64,000 nt of DNA, taken from assembly GCA_014529385.2 (NCBI GenBank), contig CM043959.1, forward strand, positions 1,210,358 through 1,274,357, given 5' to 3'. Made by a program: the position numbers and the translations under genes. The notes beneath the pieces are model-generated. The model did not search any database, was not told the DNA's origin, and saw nothing but the letters and a program-made list of their open reading frames with translations. This DNA is from Adiantum capillus-veneris. Taxonomy: Eukaryota > Streptophyta > Polypodiopsida > Polypodiales > Pteridaceae. Of the stretch, positions 1 to 10,426 are shown one piece after another (the stretch's first letter is position 1; every line of letters starts with the position of its first letter).

Positions 1-1550
1 TGCCTCTACTGGGCATATCCTGCAATCAGTGCATTCCAATAGACAACATTCCAGACAGTAAGCACTTTTGTGCTTTATGAAGTACACCACCTTTGGCATA
101 CATGTCGACCAAGACAGTGCCAAGCACGAAGTTTTCTGTCAACAGCCCTTGAATAACAATATCATCGTAAACTCTTTTGCCGATACCAACATCTTGCATG
201 ATGCCCGATGCCTTCAAGTTTCACGTGTAGGTGATTGCATTTTCTCTCTTTGCATCTGCTGAAAACAGCCCAAAGCTACCTGGCCCTGCATACCTCAAGA
301 TTCATGCATAGGTGATTTCAACTAGACGAAGGCCAGCACTTTGCATCTACTGAAAACACTTTGCATCTACTGAAAACAGTCTAGAGCTCTTTGTCCCTGC
401 TCCTGTTGTGGGTATCCCACAATCAATGCATTCCAAGAGACGTCGTTTCAAATAGTAAACTCCTCAAGATGCTTTTGAAGTGCACCACATTTGGCATACA
501 TATCGAGTAGTGCCAAGCACAACAGCTCATCAAGGACTTGTTGTGCTCGAACAAGTACACTACGCTTGACATACATACTGACTAACGTGTTGGCTAAGTA
601 TTTTGCATATCCTACAATCAATGCACTCCAAACAACGGCGTTTCAGACAGGAATCTCCTCAAACACTTTCTGTGCTTTTTGAAGTGCACCACACTTGGAA
701 TACATATCGACCACACACAAGCAAAGCCAATGGCGGAAGGAGCTGCAGCTTATGTGATTGCATCAGGAGAGATTTGAGGCATTGCCAAGCACAACAAAAG
801 CCCATGACTAACAATAATAGAATGAATTTTTAAGATCATATCAACATCTTTCATAGAGTCACATGCCTTCAAGATGCATGCGTAGGATGCGTAGATGATA
901 GCATTGGGACAGAGGTCCTAACCTTGAATTTGTTGCAACCAGCCTAGAGATTTCTAGCCCTACTCCTGTTGTGCATATCCTGCAATTAGTGCATGCTGTT
1001 CCAAAAAGTAAAATCCTCTAGCCTTTGTACTCTCTAAAGTGCACCACATTTAACATAGAGTCACATGCCTTCAAGATGCATGCGTAGGTGATAGCATCGG
1101 GACACAAGCCCTCACCTTGCATTTGCTGAAATCAGCCTAGAGCTTTTTGGCCGTGCTCCTATTGTGCATATCCCGCAATCAGTGCGCTTCTGGTCCAAAA
1201 AGTAAGTTCCTCTAGCCTTTGTACTTTTTGAAGCACACCACATCTAACATTCATAGCAACGAAGGCAGTGCCAAGCATGACTTTTGTTTTCAATAGCATC
1301 TTGCATAGAGGCACATGCCTTCACGATGCACGCGTAGGTGATAGCATTTGGAGAAAGTCCCTCGCTTCCCATCTGTTGAAAACAGCCCAAATCTCGTCAA
1401 GGACTTGGTGCGCTCAGACAAGTCCACCACATTTAGCATACATATCGACCAAACACAGGCGATGGCGATGGCGGAAGGGGCAAGTCCACCACATTTGGCA
1501 TACATATCGACCACACACAGGCAATGGTGAAGGAAAAAGGGACTGAAGCG
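1..1550 (-). pseudogene. Decayed array of PPR repeats
   Basis: Minus-strand translation gives several broken pieces of plant pentatricopeptide repeats, including LGTVLVDMYAKGGVLHKAQK near 100-170 and VDMYAKCGGL near 1,430-1,510. PPR proteins normally bind organellar RNA, and the VDMYAKCG signature is typical of the large plant PLS-class families. At least five imperfect units recur. Each contains the forward-strand text for 'tgcaccacatttggcatacatat', 'gcatatcctgcaatcagtgca' or 'tgaaaacagcccaaagct' in variant form, at roughly 0-300, 300-540, 540-850, 850-1,100 and 1,100-1,540. No frame stays open for more than about 130 codons, and no start, targeting peptide or DYW tail is visible. This is a relic, not an expressed gene. 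A true intact PPR gene nearby may be the source. Confidence 0.75.
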
Positions 1551-1560
1551 ATTGTTGCAG

Positions 1561-1632
<72 letters not shown>

Positions 1633-1645
1633 CCTCTCTCTCTCT
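1561..1645. repeat. (CT)n microsatellite
   Basis: About 85 bp of nearly pure CT dinucleotide with two small interruptions. It directly abuts the truncated 5' end of the LINE relic and the end of the PPR relic. Confidence 0.95.
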
Positions 1646-1649
1646 TATA

Positions 1650-3560
1650 GAGGAGGGTGGACACCATGGCAAGAGGATCCATTGTAGCTTTGTGGATTTT
1701 CGCAAAGCTTTTGACACAGTGCCGAGAGCCAGACTTATACGCAGACTATAGGACATGGGTGTGCCTACAGAGCTGATATGGGGTATTTTGGCTCTATACA
1801 CAACAATGATGGGGTGGGTACGCACCACTGAGGGAATGTCTGACATGGTCCACTCCACTATTGGAGTAAAGCAGGGATGCCCCCTATCCCCTACTCTTTT
1901 TGGGATGTATGTGGATGAGTTTTCGGACTATGTAGAGCATCAAGGAGATAGAGGGGCTCAACTAGCAAGGACATGGATTTCGTTGTTACTATATACTGAT
2001 GATATTGTGTTAATTTCTGACTCTCCAGAGGGGATGCAATGTCATTTGGATGATTTGCATACATTTGCTCTTGAGAGTGGATTGTGTGTCAACCTGGGGA
2101 AAACCAAGGTTATGGTGCTCAACACCATACCACAATGGGTCAGGAGGTCAGTACCCACATTTATGTATGGCCAGGCAACTATGGAGTACACAGATGCATA
2201 AACTTATCTTGGGGTAGTCTTCGGTGGACTGGTGTTTTCACTGAGAAGAGCATCAGAGACTAGACTAACAGGAGCATATGCAGCCTTGGGAGGATTGGAG
2301 AGGATGTGTTCATCACAGGTTCAGTTTCAGGAACCGTGAACAAAGCTCTGACTTTTTGACACTCTATGACTTCAGCTATGATCTATAGAGTTCAGGTATG
2401 GGGACACTCAGTAGACCACCATGGGAGATCTGGCAACACAGATGGATGGAGTGGTATGGACAAGCCTTTGGTCTCTATGATTGCTCAGATGATTCGGGCT
2501 AAGGCCTCAGTGACGCATGAGATTATCCGAGCCGAGCTAGCCACCCCACCCCTCGTGGTGGAGGCATTGACTAGATCAGTATCCTTTATACACGGTCTAT
2601 GGGATCTCCCCAGGGGCAGATACGCTCGGCTTGCCTTGGAGTCATCTCGACAGCTAACGCTACAAGGCGATATAACATGTTGGTATGGACAGATGACATC
2701 ATGGTTTCGGTCACATGGTTTCAACATGGATATATTTCCTCTATTTCAATACTCCCTGGATGCACCCTCTCTGTCTTTCACACAAACAAAGATCACCAGA
2801 CTCATACATCAGGATCTGATTAAACTAGATACAAGGAGCACATGGATATAGTCGACACATGAGTTGGGTACGAAGATGGCCTTCTACAGAGAGAAGCTTC
2901 TCCAACTCACGAAGGATGGTTTTGTGCCTAGGCTTGCATGCATGGATACACACTTGTCTCATGGGATACGATGCGCTATTGTACAGATACACACATCCTC
3001 ACATCAACTCCAGATCGAGGCTGGCCATTTTCAAGGGGTGCTCGTAGGGGCCAGGATATGTCACCTATGTAACTTAGAGCCAAAGACAGAGCTGCATTAC
3101 ACATGCCATTGCCCGGTGTACTATGAGATACGCGGCCGCTTCTAGAGAAGATTTCGGACCTTTCTCTAGAGTCATGAGATACAAGGATCAGAGATGTCTT
3201 GGATTGTTCCTGCTAGAGTTGCGCAGACTTAAGGAGAGCTTGCTGAGGACATCAGGGGAAAGACAGTCTTAGAGACAAATCATATATTTCTTTACACCAG
3301 TCAGGGAGAGCCAAAGGAGCAGCCATCACAGTAGATCTCAGAGGCCACCCACACAAGAGGTACGCTGCATGACCGAGCCACGGAGCTAGGCCGATCTAGA
3401 TGCCCAGGACCTCGGGGGGTCTCCCACCACTGACGAAGGCTGCAGCAGAAGATACAGATCACCCTAGCTCGACATGCAAGACGCCCAACCAAAGTACTGA
3501 CCATGGAGGAGGTTGATGAGATTTGACAGCGACCAATGAGAGATGTCATTTGAACCCACC
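1650..3560 (+). pseudogene. 5'-truncated LINE (non-LTR) reverse transcriptase
   Basis: The plus strand reads a LINE-type reverse transcriptase from the middle of the RT domain to the C-terminus. FVDFRKAFDTVPRARL (RT motif A) starts near 1,690. GVKQGCPLSPTLFGMYVDE lies near 1,865, and the catalytic box LLYTDDIVLISDS near 1,990, with YTDD replacing the commoner YADD. A C-terminal CCHC-type knob with C-x2-C and H-x4-C (residues around RICHLCNLEP and HYTCHCP) lies near 3,050-3,115. Breaks: TAG at 1,749-1,751 (RRL*DMG), TAA at 2,199-2,201, a frameshift near 2,340-2,366, TAG at 2,849-2,851, and a frameshift near 3,140. After the last break, the frame reading EDFGPFSRVMRYKDQRCLGL continues. The endonuclease domain and N-terminal RT are missing, as expected for incomplete reverse transcription. 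The element ends somewhere between 3,560 and 3,740. No clear poly(A) tail is visible. Confidence 0.88.
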
Positions 3561-4013
3561 AACCCCCCTCCCTTTATCTTGTCTCAATCCCGAATCAGCC
3601 TCATATTCATTTCCTTTTTTTCCTTAGGGTTTTTTAGTGTTAGTGTTAGTTCTTTGTAATTTTCGTACTCAGACATGATATCAGATTCACCAATTGTAAC
3701 TTTTTGGTCTCCTAAGGGGGGTTCACCGTTCAGTACGCCCTATATAGCATGCGTTCATGGGGTATTTAAAAAAACCCCTCTTTTAACATGTCTAAATAAA
3801 TAAAATGACCCCTTATTTTAGGAATTTTTTCTAAAATTGAATATAAAAACCCCTAATTTAAATGTATCTCTGTTAAATTGCCTAAAAATTTTGCATTTTA
3901 AAACCCCTCCTATCGAACTCACGTTATACATTAACATGATTACATAGTGCACCCCCCGAGTTGGTCTCATAGGTTATTTTGGCCTTTCGAAGGCGTCAAT
4001 ATAACAGTTCATT

Positions 4014-4015
<2 letters not shown>
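3561..4015. other. Gene-free AT-rich stretch
   Basis: Contains the possible 3' tail of the LINE (repeated 'gttagt' near 3,640) and an AT-rich segment at 3,765-3,935. I see no coding, RNA or regulatory signal. Confidence 0.6.

Positions 4016-4086
<71 letters not shown>
4016..4086. repeat. (TC)n microsatellite
   Basis: 71 bp of pure TC dinucleotide. Confidence 0.97.
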
Positions 4087-4333
<247 letters not shown>

Positions 4334-4439
4334 CCTTCTTCACTATGAAAATCTCCAAGTGTTTACTGCGCTGTTTTACCTCGTTTTGTAGAGAGAAGGT
4401 GTAAATTCAATGAGAGAAACAAGAGAGAGGAGGGCAGGC

Positions 4440-4463
4440 GGGGGGGGGGGGGGGGGGGGGGGG
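4440..4463. repeat. Poly(G) tract, 24 nt
   Basis: An uninterrupted run of 24 G, one of four G/C homopolymers of 18 nt or more in the window. Confidence 0.95.
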
Positions 4464-4668
4464 TTGTGTTTAAAGTATTACCACAACTGTATCCGCTATT
4501 ATTACCGCGGTTATTACCGCGTCCATTACCGTCATTATATCTAATGCCCAAATTTAGCGCCTAAACTTTCAAATTTTGGATTAACTCCCCCCTTCAAATT
4601 TTGGTGTTTCCCTCCTCTCAATAAAAATTAAAGAGTATTGTATATAATTTTCAATTATAAAAATGAAG

Positions 4669-4670
4669 AG

Positions 4671-4736
<66 letters not shown>

Positions 4737-4741
4737 AGAGG
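4669..4741. repeat. (AG)n microsatellite
   Basis: About 70 bp of AG dinucleotide with a few A interruptions at the end. Confidence 0.95.
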
Positions 4742-5169
4742 GGGGAGAAAGAGGCGAGGGATATAAGGCCAGGTCCAGACGCTACGACGGAAATGCTTTC
4801 CACAGGGGCATTTAATTAAGTTGCGTGGCAAAAGCCTATTTGCTACAGTAGATATCACCTTCCTCCGGGCTCGCCATTTTTCTTCCGACACCCTCCCCCC
4901 CCCTCAGAAGAGTTGCTGGCCTCTCTCCACCTCTCCCTGTTTTTCGTTCTTCTTCCTCCAACACCGTTTATACGAGGCGGCGCTAGACCTGCAGAAAGTC
5001 TTTCTTCCTCCAGCCTCGTTTGAACCCAGCCTAAGATTACCCTTGTTTACAACTAAAATAATCATTGTCAATTGATTAACATAATTGAGCATATTCTCAA
5101 ATCTAAAGAGAGAAAGAGGAGGGAGAGAGAGGTGAATGGATTACACGATCAAAAAACTTCATAACTACA
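4742..5169. other. No recognisable feature
   Basis: Mixed sequence between the AG array and the 3' end of the CACTA relic. No terminal inverted repeat beginning CACTA could be found here. Confidence 0.5.
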
Positions 5170-5175
5170 AAATTT

Positions 5176-6120
5176 TTATGAATCATCTTCCAAAAGATCT
5201 CTACATAAATCATCATCCAATTCTAAGCCCATGGCTCCTAAATCAATAAAGAGAGAAACGGAATTGTCGTTTATGGATGCATTTTCAGCTTCATCATCTT
5301 CGAGTTCACCATCCTCCATCTCATCATCTTCATCATCATGAAAATCATCCTCGCTAAGACTTGTTGCCGCCGCCGGACTTGATTCATCGACCTCCCTCTC
5401 CTCTATTTCCACCTCATCCAAAGTCGGAGGTGGAAGAGGGTCAAAGATAGTCTCCACTTCATTAGTGGAAAAAATGGTTCTCCCCCGACGTGTTACGGGA
5501 ATTACGAATCAAAGTTTTGGTTGGTGTATTGCTGGGATATAGATGACCTATAAAATAGAAGCTCAAAGTGAGTAACACTGGTATAACTAACGATACAACA
5601 AGTAAATAAGAATAAAAAAGGTACATGTCAATCACCTGCTCACAATTGCATGATAAAACTAAATTGTCATACCTCCCTGTGTGATGCACACTAGTGTCCA
5701 CCATGTAGAGGCCATTCTCATGTTGTCTAGACACATTTGCAAACCACTTGCACTCGAAGATGAAGCTATGAAAGGTTCTAAAATTAACCTTTAGTATCCT
5801 TTCAATAGTTCCGCAATACCTGGCTTCATCACCGTTTGTGTCAAAGTTGCCCATGATGGCACAATCCATGATGGTTCTATGCTGGTCAATGTGGCGTGTA
5901 CGAAAGTGACGACCATCGTGCGTGCACTACTCGACATATAGTTATCTCCTCCACCACGTGAACCAAGAGGTGAATTTGACTAATAAGGACCGATCAAGGA
6001 AATGCATCCTCAATGGCACACACAGTTTTTGTTGCAAGTGTTTGAGCAGTAGGGATAGCATCTATTTCGATTTCCTTGGAGCTCACAAATCTGCAAGAAA
6101 ACACACAAGGATACACTAAG
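5176..6120 (-). pseudogene. CACTA transposase C-terminal part (DUF4216-like) with acidic tail
   Basis: This is the minus-strand continuation of the TNP2 gene. ISQIHLLVHVVEEITIC (5,945-5,995) matches the conserved 'HLLVHLVEE' block. HFRTRHIDQHRT then MDCAIMGNFDTNGDEARYCG and FECKWFANVSRQ (5,640-5,910) match the DUF4216 domain found at the end of CACTA transposases. A likely splice donor follows 'CEQ|GTGATTG' near 5,635. The last exon reads VIPVTRRGRTIFSTNEVE and runs into a strongly acidic tail (DDFHDDEDDEMEDGELEDDE) ending at 5,176. One stop lies just after the IEDAFP block near 5,990, and there is a frame change near 5,900. Confidence 0.82.
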
Positions 6121-6343
6121 TGCTTGTTTGAAATTATTGTGTACATAAAAAATGTGTAGTCGAATGGATTCTTGTGGTGTACCTTACTAGCTCTCCTAAT
6201 TTGAAAATAGTGTCCCTGACTTTCTTGTCCCAACATACACACATACTCACAGGTAGCATGAACTACAATGTAAATCATGAAAAGGAAAAGTGAGTGATAG
6301 TCATACACACAAACTATAGATAGAATAGGGAGTATGAAGAATA

Positions 6344-8250
6344 CCTGAAGCATCTTGTGTCAATCATGGGACTTCAACCCATACAATTGAACACTTCCAC
6401 CCTTCTTCGCTTTTGTGAAAGCTCCCTTTAGCGACCTCATGTATCCTGTTGGTGTGCAAATAGAGGCAATGGTACCCTTCACCTTGTCTAATTCTTCTTT
6501 TGCTAGCATCCATGGTGCTTTAGGAAGCACAATATTTCCATTTGGGGCACGCCGTGGAGTGGCAAAGGCGGGGAGACGTTTTAAAAGCCTCATCCTCCCT
6601 CGCACCCAAAGAGTCCTTCTTGCCAATAATGTGGTCTCATAGTGTTTGGGCTACATTCTTGAATATGTGCATGGGATCCAAGAGGTGTTTTATTTTTAAA
6701 TCCTTCCAATATGGAAGCCTTAAAAATATGGAATACCTCGACATACCTTTTGATGGAGGACATGGAGCCGGATTGTTGTTGTGGTGTTCCTCCCAAATGG
6801 TTGCCCATTCTGCCATTGTGAGATTTAGAGGAGCCTTCCCATTTGTTGGATCCTTGTGCTTGCTGACGTTGGGGTAAGAAACGATGGTTGTTTGGATAGA
6901 TTACCTTGCGCAAGGAATCTGGCCTCTCCGTCACCAACGATGGCCCGCAAGTAGGACATGCATTGTGGCCTGATGTGGACACCCTGCATACATATCATAT
7001 GGTTAGAGAGATGAGTGAACTAAAGTGAGCTAAAGGGAGCTAAAGGGAGAGAGAGAAAGAGAGAGAGAGAGAGAGATAGAGGACAGGGGGTTACCAAAAA
7101 TCTCTCCAAGCCCAGGATAGTCGTGCAGGTTGTTTGGATAGATTACCTTGCGCAAGGAATCTAGCCTCTCCGTCACCAACGATGGCCCGCAAGTAGGACA
7201 TGCATTGTGCCCGATGTGGACAACCCTGCATACATATCATATGGTTAGAGAGATGAGTGAACTAAAGTGAGCTAAAGGGAGCTAAAGGGAGAGAGACAGA
7301 GAGAGATAGAGGATAGGGGGTTACCAGAAATCTCTCCAAGCCCAGGATAGTCGTGCATAGTCCAAATAAGGATTCCCCTCACTTGAGACTCTCTCTCCCC
7401 CCCTTAGCAAGTGAGACATCGACAACAGGAATGCCTCTCCATAACTCCTCCAACTCCTCAATGAGGGGCTCGAGGTAAATGTCAATATTTGACACTTTGT
7501 ACTTCCCTGGCACAAGCAAGGAAAGAAGTATATTTCCCTTCTTGGTTGTCTCCCATGGTGGAATATTGTAGTTGATGATCACCACAGGCCAAGTGCTCCA
7601 TGAAGTAGACTTAGTACGGAAGGGGTTGACACCATCACTTGCTAACCCAAGCCTCAAGTGTTGAGGCTCCAACCCAAACTCTGGCCATTGAGATTCAATG
7701 TGCCTCCATGCAGGTGAATCGGCAGGGACACGCATCATTCCATCATTTGAGAGATGGTTTGTGTACCATGCGAGAAGCTCCACAGTAGACCTACTTTTAA
7801 ACATGTGTTGGATGCGAGGAATTAATGAAAAATGTCTTAATACCTTATGGGGTAGGTGTGCCCCGCTCACACCTATTTTGTATCGTGCCTCCCCACACAC
7901 GGGACATGAGGTAGCATGTGCATGCTCATTGCGGTATAGCATGCAATCGTTGACGCACGCATGGATGCGCTCATACTCCATTCCAAGTGCAGTGACATAC
8001 AATCTAGCTCGTCGACGATCTGGAGGCATGTGGTGATCAACTGGCAACATTTTTCCCATCAAACTACAACAAACATGCGTATTAGTATAATTCCTAGAAG
8101 ACAACACCATAAAGAGAGAGAGGGAGAGAGTATATAAAAGCCACATTCTATACTTACAGAAGAAGTGCATCGACACTTGCATTACTCCAACCCAATTTTG
8201 CTTGCAAACTAATGAGCTTCACTCATTTACAAAAGTGAAGTGGTTGTGAA
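6344..8250 (-). pseudogene. CACTA TNP2-type transposase, N-terminal and central part
   Basis: Motifs in minus-strand order: LQAKLGWSNASVDALL (near 8,150-8,215), YERIHACVNDCMLYRNEH and CPVCGEARYKI (around 7,900), then HFSLIPRIQHMF and ADSPAWRHIESQWPEF. LRLGLASDGVNPF is followed by WPVVIINYNIPPW, LLVPGKYKVSNIDIYLEPL and ILIWTMHDYPG (7,340-7,400). Next is the zinc-like CPTCG exon, present twice (6,886-7,357), then LPYWKDLKIKHLLDPMHIFK (6,657-6,722) and LYGLKSHD (6,363-6,385). These are diagnostic of Transposase_21/TNP2. A TGA at 6,360-6,362 replaces the expected Trp in 'LKSHDWHKM', just before a CAG|GTAT splice donor at about 6,344. Frame changes also occur between the CPTCG and LPYWKD segments. 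The probable intron at 8,070-8,150 has AT-rich content. Confidence 0.88.
6886..7357 (-). repeat. Tandem duplication of a transposase exon
   Basis: Two head-to-tail copies, 6,886-7,127 and 7,128-7,357, start with 'ggttgtttggatagattacc' and end at 'cccaggatagtcgtgca'. Each holds the exon encoding NACPTCGPSLVTERPDSLRK or a near-identical variant, plus its flanking intron and a GA-rich stretch. The copies differ mainly in the length of the GA tract and a few substitutions, so the duplication is recent relative to the decay of the element. Confidence 0.92.
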
Positions 8251-8474
8251 AAAGGGGCCTCAAATTTTGGCACCTTAAACTCACAAATAATATATTAAAT
8301 ACCAACTCCACAAGAGAGGTACCTGCCATGGATTTTGGGACTAGATTTAGGCCTTTCTGTTTGAGATTCTCTTCTCTACTTTCTTATGCTATGCTTAATT
8401 TGTTGTGTACTCTCTAATCATGTCTCTATCCCTTACAATTCTCTTACAATCTTGTCTATGTCAATTCCATCTTC

Positions 8475-8476
<2 letters not shown>

Positions 8477-8557
<81 letters not shown>

Positions 8558-8571
8558 ACGCGCGCGCATGA
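8477..8571. repeat. (TG)n followed by (CG)n
   Basis: About 80 bp of TG dinucleotide ending in 'gcacgcgcgcgcatg', an alternating purine-pyrimidine tract capable of Z-DNA. It lies about 95 bp upstream of a retrotransposon primer binding site, so probably within LTR-like sequence. Confidence 0.93.
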
Positions 8572-8665
8572 AAATTGGGAAAAGAGGTGGACAGGTTGAT
8601 GGTGATTTCTGTGAGCAAGGTTGAATGGTTTTAAGGAACCGGTCTCCCCCTCTTCTTCTCAACAG

Positions 8666-8677
8666 TGGTATCAGAGC
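8666..8677 (+). other. Primer binding site, tRNA-iMet type (element A)
   Basis: TGGTATCAGAGC is the canonical plant LTR-retrotransposon primer binding site complementary to the 3' end of initiator tRNA-Met. The preceding 'tctcaaca' is a plausible LTR 3' end (CA). No matching LTR was found downstream, so the pairing with the LTR-like sequence at 15,812 is unproven. Confidence 0.8.
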
Positions 8678-8864
8678 AAGGTGTTCAAGAAAATCGACAA
8701 TCAAGTTTCAAATCCAAAGAGGAATTTTCCAATTGGCAATATCAAATCTGCAAATTGATCATATCTAGCACAAAAAGTGTTGGAATCGAATTTTGAAAGC
8801 TGGTATGAGTTGCTTGTGTAGTGGGAGACCTCTGGAATAAGTTTCACTTCAATTTGACTAGCAA

Positions 8865-8886
8865 GACATCATATGCGTATGATGTC
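8865..8886. repeat. Leader palindrome A1
   Basis: Perfect 9-nt arms GACATCATA and TATGATGTC around core TGCG. Confidence 0.9.
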
Positions 8887-8990
8887 TAAAGGAAAACTTT
8901 AAGGACCAAAGCTAACATCAGAGATTACAAGGGTGTTTAGCACCATAAAGCAAGCTTAGAGACCAAGTTTCATTGCATTTGGAGCACATA

Positions 8991-9012
8991 GACATCATAC
9001 GCGTATGATACC
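8991..9012. repeat. Leader palindrome A2
   Basis: Left arm GACATCATA, core CGCG, right arm TATGATACC (7 of 9 complementary). It retains the inferred ancestral core and lies 126 bp after A1. Confidence 0.85.
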
Positions 9013-9255
9013 TCCTGGACAATTTTTGAAAAAAATTGACCATTTGTCACAATAGGGTGCTTTGACACATTGTTTTGAGCATCCTCACCAAGTTTGAATC
9101 ATTTTGGGCATATATCTTGCGAGATTCTTGCAGTTCCAAGAAGGTAAAAGTGAAAAGTGGCGATTTTGTGCATTTTTGACATCTAAATTTTTTTGTGAGC
9201 ATATATTCTTGTTGTATGCATCAGGGTAGAAGCAGAAGTGAAATCTGAGCCAAAA

Positions 9256-9277
9256 GACATCATACGCATATGATGTC
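9256..9277. repeat. Leader palindrome A3
   Basis: Perfect arms GACATCATA and TATGATGTC around core CGCA. It lies 265 bp after A2. Confidence 0.9.
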
Positions 9278-9540
9278 TTAGAGGCCAAATCTGGGTCAAA
9301 TCAGACATTTGAGTATACCACAGTGTCCTAAGGCATTAAAGAAGTCCCTAACCAAAATTTCATTGCATTTGGAACACATTTGGGCTAAAAAGTGCCAAAA
9401 GACGGAAATGGGGCAAGGTTCATGCTTCTATTGTCCATAACTTGCACAAAAAGTGTTGAAATTGAATTTTGAAAGTTGTTGAGAGTTGCTTGAGTGATAA
9501 AGAGTCTTTGTGATAAAATTCACTTCATTTTTCCACAAAA

Positions 9541-9562
9541 GACATCATATGCATATGATCTC
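9541..9562. repeat. Leader palindrome A4
   Basis: Left arm GACATCATA, core TGCA, right arm TATGATCTC. It lies 285 bp after A3. Confidence 0.85.
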
Positions 9563-10426
9563 TCAAGTCCCAAATTAGAGTTCAAAACCTACATATGAGC
9601 TTACAGAAGTGTTTGCCCTCACAAAATGGGCCAAGAGACCAAGTTTCATTCAATTTGGATCACTTTTGGCTTAGCTAACCTCCCAGAGAAATTGCAAGCA
9701 ACCAAATAGAAAAAGGAGAGATACACCTGTCTAAAAGTGTTGAAATCACAAACGAAGACTTAAAGTGGTTAGAGTATATCAACAAGGAGAGTCTACATTT
9801 AAAGTTTAGAGCAAATCTGATTCAGGAGACATAAACTCCAAGAACATGTTGAGGCCAGATAGGAACTTTGATTAGTCAAAGGACTTCCTTTTGACCCTAG
9901 AATCCCAAATATCATTCCAAAAAATTTGGACACATGTAAGTGGACCAAAGCATGTATCCACTGTTGGGACTCTGAAATCACCATAATTGACCTACATGAA
10001 GATTGAATGTGATAGAAGACTGTTTTGGCCATAACTTGAGCTCTCGTTATCGAATTCAAAAACTTATTTTTTATCAAAACAAAGCTCAAGGGTAGCTCTA
10101 CAAAATTTAGTGTGACCCCTGAACAAAAATGAAAGACCCATTGGGTCATTCATTGTTGGCCAGTGCTCAAAAAAGCGTCGTTTAAGGCCTCAAAATGAAT
10201 CCGAAATCTAGGGGTGTCTAAAAGTAACAATTTGAGAGAATTGCAAGGAAACAGTCGCGGTTTTGGACATTGTTTCAACTTTTTCCTAACCAAAGCACTT
10301 GAGCACATTGAAATAAGTCTTCTTACATCAAGATAGCTGTTAAGCCCAAAAATCATGTCTACTTTAGATTCAAACTCAGCTTATGCTAGCTTCAAGATCC
10401 CAACAATATAGGAGCATCCGCTCATA

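Larger units (their letters stand above)
5170..8330 (-). mobile_element. CACTA (En/Spm-like) DNA transposon relic
   Basis: A minus-strand, intron-containing transposase locus in the order N-terminal exon, TNP2 core, DUF4216-like exon, acidic tail. The order and motifs match plant CACTA elements, whose TNP2-type transposase excises and reinserts the element. It has premature stops and a duplicated exon, so it is inactive. I could not find terminal inverted repeats or a target duplication, so the limits given are those of the readable coding relic. A second, more truncated relative lies at the right edge of the window. Confidence 0.85.
8678..10426 (+). other. Long non-coding leader of element A with a 676-bp tandem duplication
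   Basis: About 1.75 kb between the primer site and the first gag reading frame, without coding signal. Two units repeat at a 676-bp offset. 'cacaaaaagtgttg' occurs at 8,769 and 9,445, and the palindrome of each unit at 8,865 and 9,541. Within and between units, the phrase 'ccaagtttcattgcatttgga' recurs in variants. Four near-perfect palindromes are embedded and listed separately. Confidence 0.8.

Noticed and set aside
1524-1751. Long Leu-Ser and Arg-Glu reading frames across TC/GA arrays (also at 3,947, 4,170, 16,289, 24,146, 30,976, 36,235)
   Set aside because: They are the translation of dinucleotide repeats and end soon after the array.
5100-8400. CACTA terminal inverted repeats
   Set aside because: No CACTA/TAGTG ends or 3-bp target duplication could be found near either end.
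9799-10356. Minus-strand frames of 68-116 codons in the element A leader
   Set aside because: No domain, opposite to the element's sense, and they cover non-coding leader sequence.
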